Origin: an uncultured Lutibacter sp.
GTDB lineage: Bacteria; Bacteroidota; Bacteroidia; Flavobacteriales; Flavobacteriaceae
DNA: 64,000 nucleotides
Direction: 5' to 3'
Assembly (NCBI RefSeq): GCF_947493565.1
Contig: NZ_CANLRG010000010.1
Location: 1-64,000 of the forward strand
Below the pieces are notes generated by a model. It did not search any database, had not been told where the DNA came from, and was given only the letters and a program-made list of their open reading frames with translations. How positions within the stretch are numbered: position 1 is the stretch's first letter; the number at the start of each line of letters is the position of its first letter. A program made the position numbers and the translations under genes. Positions 35,206 to 44,104 of this stretch are shown here, in pieces.

Positions 35206-36258
35206 ATGATAAAACGAACTAGAACTTCAATAACAAAATTTATAATTCATAAAGTTGGTAACAAATTTAACAGTGCTACCAATGTTTTTTCAGAAGATGT
35301 TATCACATTTGATGAAGAAAGTTACGAATTAATGAAACCTTTTTTATTAAAACCTTTTGGAAATATTGCAGAAAGTTATCGTTTTAATCATCATGCTAAT
35401 ATTGAGCTGAATGAAATCAATAACTATTCTACTGAAATTTTTAAAGATGAAAGTTCTTTTGTAGAAATTTCAAAGCATATTGTAAACCATTTATTTGAAC
35501 AATCTAACTCTGCACAAATTAAAACAGGAGATGTAATTATTGCTCTTTTTGAAGATGTTGAGTATAAAGATGTTGTTACACAAGCTTTAGGTATTTTTAA
35601 AATTGAAAATAAAATAGATTTTTTTCAAACATTTATGGAAAAGGGAAGTTTGGATGTTTTTGTTCAAAAAGGAATTAGTACTAAAAGACTAGATAAAGGG
35701 TGTTTAATTATCAATTCTTCAGATGCTGAAGGAAGAGTTGTTTTAAGTGTAGATAATAATAATTACGATGCACAATATTGGATTAAAAATTTTTTGAATG
35801 TAAAATATGCCGATGATAACAATCAACATACACAAAATTACATTGAAATGTGTAAAGATTTCTCAGATGAAGTTATCAAAGAAGATTTTGGAGTGCACGA
35901 AAAAAGTAAGTTCTTAGCTAAAACAGTCGACTTTTTTAAAGAAAATGAAGATGTAAATATTCATGATTTTAAAGAGGAGGTTTTTGAAGAAGATGACAAC
36001 CAAAAAGCATTGTTTGATGACTACAAGAAAAAGTTTGAAGAGATAAATGATGTTTTGGTAAGAAATCAATTTGCAATTTCTGATATTGTTTTAAAAAAAC
36101 AAAAGCAAAAAATAAAAACGGAAATAAAATTAGATACCAATATTCAAATAAAACTAGACATTGATGCACCAGATGCTTCTAGCGAATATTTAGAAAAAGG
36201 GTATGATGAAGAGAAAAAAATGAAATTTTATAAAGTTTATTTTAATGAAGAAGATTAA
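35206..36258 (+). CDS. Nucleoid-associated protein (NdpA/YejK-like)
   Basis: A 350-residue cytoplasmic protein of the 37-kDa nucleoid-associated protein family. Features seen are the N-terminal VGNKFNSATNVFSEDVITFD region, the HHANIELNEI stretch, and the middle RLDKGCLIINSSDAEGRVV / NNNYDAQYWIKNFL blocks typical of the family. The C-terminal part is acidic and lysine-rich. The precise role in chromosome organisation is not known for Bacteroidetes members. The 3' end overlaps the convergent lipB by four bases. Confidence 0.8.
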   Translation: MIKRTRTSITKFIIHKVGNKFNSATNVFSEDVITFDEESYELMKPFLLKPFGNIAESYRFNHHANIELNEINNYSTEIFKDESSFVEISKHIVNHLFEQSNSAQIKTGDVIIALFEDVEYKDVVTQALGIFKIENKIDFFQTFMEKGSLDVFVQKGISTKRLDKGCLIINSSDAEGRVVLSVDNNNYDAQYWIKNFLNVKYADDNNQHTQNYIEMCKDFSDEVIKEDFGVHEKSKFLAKTVDFFKENEDVNIHDFKEEVFEEDDNQKALFDDYKKKFEEINDVLVRNQFAISDIVLKKQKQKIKTEIKLDTNIQIKLDIDAPDASSEYLEKGYDEEKKMKFYKVYFNEED

Positions 36259-36947
36259 ATAAATTCTACCTCAAATAATTCTTTAAAGTTTTTTAAAATT
36301 TTTGTTTTCACTTCTTCTAAAGGTAATTTTTTATTCAATTCTGCCTCAATAGAAGTAACAGCTTTTCCTTTAATTCCACACGGAATTATATTGTCAAAAT
36401 ACCCCAAATTAGTGTTTACATTTAATGCAAAACCGTGCATTGTAACCCAACGACTAGTTCTAACTCCCATTGCACAAATTTTACGAGCAAATGGCGTTCC
36501 AACGTCTAACCAAACCCCAGTTTCTCCTTCACTTCGCTCACTTTGAATACCGTATTCAGCTAAGGTTTTAATAATAACTTCTTCTAAAAAACGCAGGTAT
36601 TTATGGATATCAGTAAAAAAATTATCTAAATCTAAAATAGGGTAGCCCACAATTTGTCCAGGGCCATGATAAGTAATGTCTCCACCACGATTAATTTTAT
36701 AAAATGTAGCTCCTTTTTTACTAAGTTGCTCTTCGTTTAATAACAAGTTACTCATATCGCCGCTCTTACCTAGCGTGTACACATGTGGGTGTTCCACAAA
36801 TAAAAAGTAATTAGGAGTTTTATGGTTGGTATCGTTTCTCCTATTGTCAATTTTTAAATCAATTATACCTTGAAAAAGCTTTTCTTGATAGTCCCAAGTT
36901 TCTTTATAATCTTTTAAACCTAAATCTTGTAATATAACTTTTTGCAT
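36255..36947 (-). CDS. lipB: Octanoyl-ACP:protein octanoyltransferase
   Basis: Transfers octanoate from ACP to lipoyl domains, the first step of lipoate assembly. The 230 residues contain the LipB signatures RGGDITYHGPGQIVGYPIL (around 88-106), TGVWLDVG, and the catalytic Cys/Lys region: RKICAMGVRTSRWVTMHGFA with the lysine, and IIPCGIKGKAVTS with the cysteine. Its ATG overlaps the stop codon of the small membrane-protein gene before it (TAATG), suggesting coupled translation. Confidence 0.94.
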   Translation of the reverse strand: MQKVILQDLGLKDYKETWDYQEKLFQGIIDLKIDNRRNDTNHKTPNYFLFVEHPHVYTLGKSGDMSNLLLNEEQLSKKGATFYKINRGGDITYHGPGQIVGYPILDLDNFFTDIHKYLRFLEEVIIKTLAEYGIQSERSEGETGVWLDVGTPFARKICAMGVRTSRWVTMHGFALNVNTNLGYFDNIIPCGIKGKAVTSIEAELNKKLPLEEVKTKILKNFKELFEVEFI

Positions 36948-37105
36948 TAATTATTTGGATTGTTATTAATAATTAGGGCGGCAATAACGCCAGGGATCCA
37001 TCCTAAACATGTTAAAATAAAAACAATAACAACAGAGCCACAACCTTTGTCAACTACTGCTAGAGGAGGGAAAATAATACAAAGTAATACTCTTAAACAA
37101 CCCAT
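36947..37105 (-). CDS. Small YqaE/Pmp3-family membrane protein
   Basis: A 52-residue gene directly upstream of lipB. The translation begins MGCLRVLLCIIFPPLAVVDK, then GCGSVVIVFILTCLGWIPGV and ends IAALIINNNPNN. Two hydrophobic segments with the family turn FPPLAV...C and CLGWIPGVIAAL identify the Pmp3/YqaE family of small membrane proteins, which in other organisms affect membrane potential or salt tolerance. The stop TAA shares one base with the lipB start. Confidence 0.85.
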   Translation of the reverse strand: MGCLRVLLCIIFPPLAVVDKGCGSVVIVFILTCLGWIPGVIAALIINNNPNN

Positions 37106-37183
37106 AATTATTTTTTTTCAAAGTTCTTAAAATTATATGACGCATACAACGTTAATTTGTAACAACTAATTGTAATTAAAATG

Positions 37184-37191
37184 TATTTTTG
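37184..37191 (+). promoter_or_regulatory. -7 element before the GldA-like gene, leaderless configuration
   Basis: TATTTTTG matches TAnnTTTG and ends four bases before the ATG at 37196. A TTTG at 37156-37159 is a possible -33 element, with a slightly long spacer of 24. The mRNA would start at or near the start codon. Confidence 0.5.
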
Positions 37192-37195
37192 TTAA

Positions 37196-38089
37196 ATGTC
37201 TATCGAAGTTAAAAATATAACCAAGTTTTATAAAGATCAAAAAGCATTAAATAATGTTAGTTTTTCTATTAAAAGAGGTGAAATAATTGGTTTTTTAGGT
37301 CCAAATGGAGCTGGTAAATCTACTTTAATGAAAATAATAACTGGTTATATCAATTCTTTTGAAGGAGAAGTTTTAGTAAATGGATTCAATATTGTTTCGG
37401 ATAAGATTAAAGCGCAAAAAAGTATTGGATATTTGCCTGAACACAATCCTCTTTATTTGGATATGTTTGTAAAAGAATACTTATTTTTTAATGCAGAAAT
37501 TCATCAGGTTTCTAAAAATGAAGTGTCTAAAATTATTGAAAAAGTAGGTTTGTTACCTGAAGCACATAAAAAAATAAATCAACTTTCTAAAGGATACAAA
37601 CAGCGTGTTGGTTTAGCGGCAGCTTTATTACATAATCCAGAGGTTTTAATTTTAGATGAACCCACAACAGGTTTAGATCCTAATCAATTAATTGAAATTA
37701 GAAATTTAATTAAAGAAGTAGGTAAAAATAAAACAGTGTTGTTTTCAACTCACATTATGCAAGAAGTTGAAGCTATTTGTGATCGGGTAGTTTTATTAAA
37801 TAAAGGGGAAATAGTAGCCGATAAAAAGCTTAATGAATTAAAAGAAAGTAGTCATCAAATAGTGGAAGTTTCTTTTGATTTTAAAATTGAAAAACAATTT
37901 ATTGAAAAAATACCTTTTATAATAGAAGTTAACAATTTACATGATACTACTTGGCAACTAATTTTTGATACTAAAAAAGATATGGGAGCCACCATATTTG
38001 ATTTTGCTCAAGAATATGGATTGAAAATTGTACAATTAAATACTCGAAATAGAAATTTAGAAAGTTTATTTAGAGAATTAACCTCTTAA
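37196..38089 (+). CDS. gldA: GldA-like ABC transporter ATP-binding protein
   Basis: A 297-residue ABC ATPase. Walker A is GPNGAGKS (about residues 36-43), the signature motif region is LSKGYKQRVGLAAALLHNP, Walker B is VLILDEPTTGLD, and the switch histidine lies in LFSTHIMQEVEA. The stretch IGYLPEHNPLYLDMFVKEYL and the N terminus SIEVKNITKFYKDQKALN match flavobacterial GldA, the ATPase of the GldAFG gliding and type IX-associated transporter. No permease genes are adjacent, which is also the case in other flavobacteria. It ends exactly where the convergent dnaE ends. Confidence 0.82.
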   Translation: MSIEVKNITKFYKDQKALNNVSFSIKRGEIIGFLGPNGAGKSTLMKIITGYINSFEGEVLVNGFNIVSDKIKAQKSIGYLPEHNPLYLDMFVKEYLFFNAEIHQVSKNEVSKIIEKVGLLPEAHKKINQLSKGYKQRVGLAAALLHNPEVLILDEPTTGLDPNQLIEIRNLIKEVGKNKTVLFSTHIMQEVEAICDRVVLLNKGEIVADKKLNELKESSHQIVEVSFDFKIEKQFIEKIPFIIEVNNLHDTTWQLIFDTKKDMGATIFDFAQEYGLKIVQLNTRNRNLESLFRELTS

Positions 38090-41000
38090 CTAACTCAATT
38101 TAAAAAGAACTTCCTTTTCCTCTAATTCTTTTAAAAATTGATTGGTAATTTTTACTTTGGCTGATCGGCTTCGCAAATTAACTTTAATTTTTTCTTTAAG
38201 GTCAAATACTAGAAAATCAAGTGGAACGGTTCCTTCATTTTTTTTAATGATTTGTTGTAACTCTTCAATTCTTGTATTGTTCAACTCTTGAATATTAAGC
38301 TGTAGTAATAATTTTTTAGATTGTTTTTCCAATACATCTTGAAGAATTTTAATATCGGTAAATTTTATTCTTGGTTCTCCAATTTTGCCCTCTTTGTTTC
38401 TCCATCCTGGAGAGATATTTACTTTAATTTGTCTAAATGAATTTTCAGTTAAAAAGGGTTTAAAATTTAAATAGTCTTCTTTAAAAATTCTAAATTCAAA
38501 ACTGTCATCAAAGTCTTGTACCACAAAAGAAGCCCATTCGTTGCCGTTTTGAGAAATTCGGTGTTGTACATCTGTTAAAATACCTGAAAATGTTAAATTT
38601 GATCCAACGTATTTTGATAAATCTTCCTTAAAAATACTTACTGAGCAATTGCAGAAATATTTAATTTCATTTTTAAAATCATCTAAAGGATGACCAGAAA
38701 TATAAATACCAACGAGTTCTTTTTCTTTAGAAAGTTCTTCCATGACTCCCCATTTTTCTGCTTGTGGAATTTCTGGTTCTGGAAATTGAATTTCTGAAGC
38801 CTCACCAAATAGAGATACTTGTGCAGAATTTTTATTTTCTTGATATTTATTGCCATATCTAATTGCACGTTCAATAAAAGTTACGCCTTTTTCATCCAAT
38901 TGATAATATTGAGCACGATGAACATTTTTAAAAGAATCAAATCCACCAGCCATAGCTAATCCATCAAATGCTTTTTTATTTGCGGCTCTTAAATCTACTC
39001 GTTTTGTTAAGTCAAAAATTGAAGTATATGAACCATTCTTTTTGCGTTCTTCAACAATAGCATCTACGGCTGCTGCACCAACCCCTTTTATGGCTCCCAT
39101 ACCAAAGCGTATTGCACCTTCTTTATTGACACCAAATTTGTAAAATGATTCGTTTACATCAGGTCCTAAAACAGGAATTCCAGCACGTTTACACTCTTCC
39201 ATAAAGAAAGTAACTTGTTTAATGTCGTTCATATTATTAGATAATACTGACGCCATGTATTCTGCTGGGTAATGTGCTTTTAAATAAGCTGTTTGGTAAG
39301 CTATATAGGCATAGCAAGTAGAATGCGATTTATTAAAAGCATAAGCAGCAAAGGCTTCCCAATCTTTCCAAATCTTTTCTAAAACTTCTTCAGGATGGTT
39401 GTTTTTTTTACCACCTTCAATAAATTTAGGTTTTAGTTTTTCAAGCAGCGCAAATATTTTTTTACCCATAGCTTTACGCAGCATGTCTGCTTCACCTTTG
39501 GTAAAGTTTGCCAACTTTTGAGAAAGTAACATAACCTGTTCTTGATAAACGGTAATCCCATAAGTTTCCTTGAGATATTCTTCCATGTCAGGCAAATCGT
39601 AGGTAATTTCTTCTCTACCATGTTTTCTATCAATAAAGGAAGGAATATATTCCATTGGTCCAGGTCTGTACAAAGCGTTCATAGCAATTAAATCGGCAAA
39701 CTCGGTTGGTTTTAACGATTTCATGTGTTTTTGCATTCCAACAGATTCGTATTGAAAAACACCAATGGTTTCACCTTTTTGAAACAGCTCGTAGGTTTTT
39801 TGGTCGTCTAAAGAAAACTCATCGGGTGTCAATTCCACTCCGTGAATTGCCTTTACAATTTTAACGGTATCTTTAATTAAGGTCAATGTTTTTAACCCTA
39901 AAAAGTCCATTTTAAGTAAACCAGCACTTTCAACAACGTTGTTGTCGAACTGGGTAACATACATGTCTGAATCTTTAGCAGTTGCAATAGGTATTAAGTT
40001 GGTAATTTCTTCAGGAGTAATGATAACCCCACATGCGTGAATTCCAGTATTTCTAACAGAACCTTCTAAGGCACAAGCTTGGGTTAATGTTTGACCTTCT
40101 AAATCATCGCCTTCTGCAATTCGTTTAAGTTCTTGAACATTTTCAAACTCTTCAGAGCGCAATCCTTTAATTTTATTTTTACTTTTTTCATCTACGCCAA
40201 AAATGTTTTGCAATTTCACACCTGGGATTAGTTTTGCAATTCTATCGGCTTCATGTAAAGGTAAATCTAGAGCTCTAGCGGTATCTCTTACCGAAGATTT
40301 TGCGGCCATGGTACCATAGGTAATAATTTGAGCAACTTGGCTGGCTCCGTACTTTTCTATCACAAAATCTATCACCTTTTGTCTACCTTCATCATCAAAA
40401 TCAATATCAATATCGGGAAGTGATACACGATCTGGGTTTAAGAAACGCTCAAAAAGTAGGTCGTATTTAATTGGATCAATATTAGTAATCCAAAGACAGT
40501 AAGCAACAGCAGAGCCAGCTGCTGAGCCACGACCAGGTCCCACAGAAACTCCCATTTTTCGAGCTTCTAAAATAAAATCCCAAACGATTAAAAAATAACC
40601 AGGGTAACCTGTTTTTTCAATAATGGAAAGTTCAAAATCTAAACGTTCTTTAATGTCTTTATCAAAATTAGCACCATATCTTTTTTTAGCACCTTCAAAA
40701 GTTAGGTGTTTTAAATAGGCATTTTCCCCACGAACACCTCCATCAATTTCATCTTGCGGATCAATAAATTGTTGAGGAATATCAAATTTTGGTAATAATA
40801 CATCTCTAGCGAGTGTATAGGTTTCAATTTTACTAACAATTTCCTCAATATTGGTAATTGCTTCAGGAACATCAACAAACAAGTCTTTCATTTGTTGTTG
40901 ATTTTTAAAGTAGTATTCACTATTTGGAAGACCAAATCGGTATCCTCTTCCTTTTCCTTTTGGGGTGGCAATTTTTTCGCCGTCTTTTACACATAATAAA

Positions 41001-42466
41001 ATATCATGTGCTTCAGACTCATCTTTAGAAGTGTAAAAAGTATTATTGGTGGCAATTAATTTTACGTTGTGTTTTTTAGAAAATTCAATTAACACATTAT
41101 TAACATGATTTTCATTTTCTTGGTTATGGCGCATAATTTCTAAATAGAAATCATCTCCAAATTGTTCTTTCCACCACAGCAATGCTTCTTCAGCCTGATT
41201 TTCACCAACATTTAAAATCTTGCTTGGAATCTCTCCATATAAATTTCCTGAAAGTACTATTAAGTCTTCTTTGTATTGCTCAATAATTTTTTTATCAATT
41301 CTAGGTACGTAGTAAAATCCTTGAGTATGAGAAATGGAGGACATTTTAGCTAAATTATGATAGCCGTTTTTATTTTTTGCTAGGATGACTATTTGATATC
41401 CATTGTCTTTTCTAGTTTTGTCTAAATGATTTTCACAAACATTGAATTCACATCCTAAAATGGGGGTTAATAATTGTTTAGGTTGTTGTCCTTCTTCTAA
41501 ATCATCATTAAACTTTTTAGCAGAAGAATTGTAAGAAAGAGCTTCTTTAATAAAGTTAAAAGCGCCCATCATATTACCGCTATCAGTTAAAGCAACAGCA
41601 GGCATATGGTACTTTACAGCAGAATTTATTAAATTGCTGATGCTGGAAGTAGATTGTAAAACAGAAAATTGTGAATGACAGTGCAAATGTGAAAAAGAAG
41701 CCTCTTTAAAATCTTTTATAACATCTTTAGAATGAGATGAAAGGTCAACCTTAGTTTCTGTCTTGGTTTTTAACTTTTTACTTTCTTTTTTTAAGTTTAG
41801 ATGTTTTAAGCCAATAACATTGATTGTTGTTGGATTTTTAGCATTAAAGTTTTCAAAATAATCTGAAGGAACATCTAATTCTTCTTGGGTATAAACACGC
41901 TGTCTAATCAATTCTAAAAAACAACGAGTAGTTGCTTCAACATCAGCTGTAGCATTGTGGGCTTCAGCAAAAGGTTCATTAAAAAGGTGTTCATGCAATT
42001 CGGTAAGTGTAGGTAGTTTAAATTTACCTCCTCTACCTCCAGGAATTTGACAAAGAGCAGCGGTTGTTTCTGTACAAGTGTCTAAAATTGGTAATTCTAA
42101 CAGGGTAGTTTCCAATTCTTTTCTAACATATTCACAGCCCATTACGTTAAGGTCAAAATTTACATTTTGACCAACAACAAATTTTGATTTAGAGAGCGCT
42201 TTATTAAAAAGATGTAATACTTTTTCTAAACGTTCACCTTTACTTTCAGCAAGTTCAGTTGAAATTCCATGTATTTGCTCAGCATCATACGGAATATTAT
42301 AATCTTCAGGTTGAATCAAAAAGTCTTGTTGCTCAATTAATTCACCATATTCATTATGCAATTGCCAAGCAATTTGAACACATCTTGGCCAATTTTCTGT
42401 ATCAGTAATTGGTGCATTCCAATTTTTTGGTAAACCAGTGGTTTCTGTGTCAAATATTAAAAACAT
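38090..42466 (-). CDS. dnaE: DNA polymerase III alpha subunit with N-terminal exonuclease
   Basis: Replicative polymerase, 1,458 residues, longer than the usual 1,160 because of an N-terminal DEDD 3'-5' exonuclease (residues 1-200). Exonuclease motifs are FDTETTGLP with the first Asp/Glu, VGQNVNFDLNVM, and AHNATADVEATTRCF. A PHP domain follows (SHLHCHSQFSVLQS, about 255). The polymerase core has GPGRGSAAGSAVAYCL and the catalytic PDIDIDFDD near residue 685. Then come FNKSHSTCYAYIAYQTAYLK, helix-hairpin-helix, and an OB fold (LTFSGILTDVQHRIS). Built-in proofreading is a known Bacteroidetes arrangement. Confidence 0.95.
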   Translation of the reverse strand: MFLIFDTETTGLPKNWNAPITDTENWPRCVQIAWQLHNEYGELIEQQDFLIQPEDYNIPYDAEQIHGISTELAESKGERLEKVLHLFNKALSKSKFVVGQNVNFDLNVMGCEYVRKELETTLLELPILDTCTETTAALCQIPGGRGGKFKLPTLTELHEHLFNEPFAEAHNATADVEATTRCFLELIRQRVYTQEELDVPSDYFENFNAKNPTTINVIGLKHLNLKKESKKLKTKTETKVDLSSHSKDVIKDFKEASFSHLHCHSQFSVLQSTSSISNLINSAVKYHMPAVALTDSGNMMGAFNFIKEALSYNSSAKKFNDDLEEGQQPKQLLTPILGCEFNVCENHLDKTRKDNGYQIVILAKNKNGYHNLAKMSSISHTQGFYYVPRIDKKIIEQYKEDLIVLSGNLYGEIPSKILNVGENQAEEALLWWKEQFGDDFYLEIMRHNQENENHVNNVLIEFSKKHNVKLIATNNTFYTSKDESEAHDILLCVKDGEKIATPKGKGRGYRFGLPNSEYYFKNQQQMKDLFVDVPEAITNIEEIVSKIETYTLARDVLLPKFDIPQQFIDPQDEIDGGVRGENAYLKHLTFEGAKKRYGANFDKDIKERLDFELSIIEKTGYPGYFLIVWDFILEARKMGVSVGPGRGSAAGSAVAYCLWITNIDPIKYDLLFERFLNPDRVSLPDIDIDFDDEGRQKVIDFVIEKYGASQVAQIITYGTMAAKSSVRDTARALDLPLHEADRIAKLIPGVKLQNIFGVDEKSKNKIKGLRSEEFENVQELKRIAEGDDLEGQTLTQACALEGSVRNTGIHACGVIITPEEITNLIPIATAKDSDMYVTQFDNNVVESAGLLKMDFLGLKTLTLIKDTVKIVKAIHGVELTPDEFSLDDQKTYELFQKGETIGVFQYESVGMQKHMKSLKPTEFADLIAMNALYRPGPMEYIPSFIDRKHGREEITYDLPDMEEYLKETYGITVYQEQVMLLSQKLANFTKGEADMLRKAMGKKIFALLEKLKPKFIEGGKKNNHPEEVLEKIWKDWEAFAAYAFNKSHSTCYAYIAYQTAYLKAHYPAEYMASVLSNNMNDIKQVTFFMEECKRAGIPVLGPDVNESFYKFGVNKEGAIRFGMGAIKGVGAAAVDAIVEERKKNGSYTSIFDLTKRVDLRAANKKAFDGLAMAGGFDSFKNVHRAQYYQLDEKGVTFIERAIRYGNKYQENKNSAQVSLFGEASEIQFPEPEIPQAEKWGVMEELSKEKELVGIYISGHPLDDFKNEIKYFCNCSVSIFKEDLSKYVGSNLTFSGILTDVQHRISQNGNEWASFVVQDFDDSFEFRIFKEDYLNFKPFLTENSFRQIKVNISPGWRNKEGKIGEPRIKFTDIKILQDVLEKQSKKLLLQLNIQELNNTRIEELQQIIKKNEGTVPLDFLVFDLKEKIKVNLRSRSAKVKITNQFLKELEEKEVLFKLS

Positions 42467-42740
42467 GTGCTAGAATGTTAGGTGAAAAATGAGTTTTTAA
42501 AAATAGGAATTTAATAAGATTTTATATTTGTAATCAATGATTATTTATTAACAATCAGGTTTTATTTTTAGATGTTTAACAGAATTTAAGAAAGCTAAAT
42601 GATATTGAATAAAATTGAAGAATATTTTAAAATTATCGCAATAACCATAGCTTTAAATTTAAACAATAAAATCCTAACATAGGTCATACTTTATAAAAAA
42701 AAGATGTCCTAATTTTAGCAATGCAAGTTAATGCAGATAA

Positions 42741-43199
42741 ATGATAATGGAAAAACTTGATTTAAATAGCTATAAAAACCAAGGTCAAAACACGATAAAT
42801 CACGAGGGAATTATTTCTAAGATTTCTAACGGAGTTTTAACAGTTTCGTTAAAAGGAAATATAAACTGTGAGGCTTGTAATGCAAAAGCAGCCTGTGGAG
42901 TTTCAGAATCAAATTCAAAAGAAATTGAAATTGAAACTAACAACTCTTCATTTCAACTAAATGAACAAGTTGAAGTTATTTTAGCGAAGCAATTAGGCTT
43001 AAAAGCAGTTTTTTGGGCGTATGTTTTTCCTTTTGTTTTAGTACTTGTTGTGCTATTTGTTTCTTCAAACTTTTTAAAAGAATGGCAAGCAGGTTTGATA
43101 GCCCTTTTTGTTTTGGCTCCTTACTATTTTACGCTTTATGTTTTAAAAAATTTATTTAAAAAAACATTTAAAGTTTCAATTTTAAAAAATAACTACTAA
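42741..43199 (+). CDS. rseC: RseC/MucC-family protein heading the rnf operon
   Basis: A 152-residue protein with a small N-terminal beta domain containing a cysteine cluster (NCEACNAKAACGVSES, about residues 42-57) and two membrane segments (about 87-130). RseC-family proteins are typical first genes of Bacteroidetes rnf operons and are thought to serve redox or assembly functions with Rnf. Its stop overlaps the rnfB start by one base. An alternative start two codons in (ATG 42747) is possible. Confidence 0.87.
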   Translation: MIMEKLDLNSYKNQGQNTINHEGIISKISNGVLTVSLKGNINCEACNAKAACGVSESNSKEIEIETNNSSFQLNEQVEVILAKQLGLKAVFWAYVFPFVLVLVVLFVSSNFLKEWQAGLIALFVLAPYYFTLYVLKNLFKKTFKVSILKNNY

Positions 43200-44104
43200 T
43201 GACAGATTCAGTTTTATATAGTGTTTTGTTGTTGGCTTCTTTAGGAATTGTTGCGGCAGTAGTGCTGTATGTAGTTTCTAAAAAGTTTTACGTATATGAA
43301 AATCCACTAATTGCAGATGTTGATGAAATATTGCCAGGTGCAAATTGTGCAGGTTGCGGATCGCCTGGTTGTAAATCTTTTGCTGAAAAATTGGTAAATA
43401 CAGAAGATATATCAGATATGTTTTGCCCTGTAGGAGGAAACGAGGTGATGAAACAAGTGGCAACTATATTGGGCAAAGAAGTAGCAGAAAAAGATCCAAC
43501 TGTAGCAGTGTTACGTTGCCAAGGAAGTTGTGAAGTTCGTCCTAAAACAACTGAGTTTCAAGGACCTAGAACTTGTGCTATTTCTGCAATGATTTATAGT
43601 GGTGAAACAGACTGCCAATATGGATGTTTAGGAGACGGTGACTGTATTAAGGTATGTAAGTTTGATGCTATGTATATGGATGAAACTACAGGTTTACCAG
43701 TGATCATTACCGACAAATGTACAAGTTGTGGAGCTTGTGTTGAAGAATGTCCTCGCGATATTATTGAAATGAGACCACGTAATAAACGTGATTTAAAAGT
43801 GTTTGTAGGCTGTTTGAATGAAGATAAAGGAGGAATTGCAAAAAAATCCTGTGCGGTTGCTTGTATTGGTTGTTCTAAATGTGAAGATATTTGCCCAAAA
43901 GATGCCGTAGTTATGGTGAATAATTTAGCCTACATAGATCCTGTTTTATGTACACTATGTAGAAAATGTGTAGATATTTGCCCTACTCACTCTATTATTG
44001 AAACAAATTTCCCTCCTAAGAAACCAAAAAAAGTGGTAGCGAAAAAAAACCTTATAAAAAAAGAAGCAACTGTTGAACCCTTAAATGTAAAAACTGATGC
44101 TTAA
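43199..44104 (+). CDS. rnfB: Rnf complex subunit RnfB (Fe-S protein)
   Basis: Ferredoxin-interacting subunit of the ion-translocating ferredoxin:NAD+ oxidoreductase. The 301 residues have one N-terminal membrane helix (residues 5-28), then a four-cysteine cluster domain (NCAGCGSPGCKSF...MFCPVGG, about 49-80). Several 4Fe-4S sites follow, including CTSCGACVEECP, CIGCSKCEDICP and CTLCRKCVDICP. The tail is lysine-rich. It overlaps rnfC by eight bases. Confidence 0.94.
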   Translation: MTDSVLYSVLLLASLGIVAAVVLYVVSKKFYVYENPLIADVDEILPGANCAGCGSPGCKSFAEKLVNTEDISDMFCPVGGNEVMKQVATILGKEVAEKDPTVAVLRCQGSCEVRPKTTEFQGPRTCAISAMIYSGETDCQYGCLGDGDCIKVCKFDAMYMDETTGLPVIITDKCTSCGACVEECPRDIIEMRPRNKRDLKVFVGCLNEDKGGIAKKSCAVACIGCSKCEDICPKDAVVMVNNLAYIDPVLCTLCRKCVDICPTHSIIETNFPPKKPKKVVAKKNLIKKEATVEPLNVKTDA

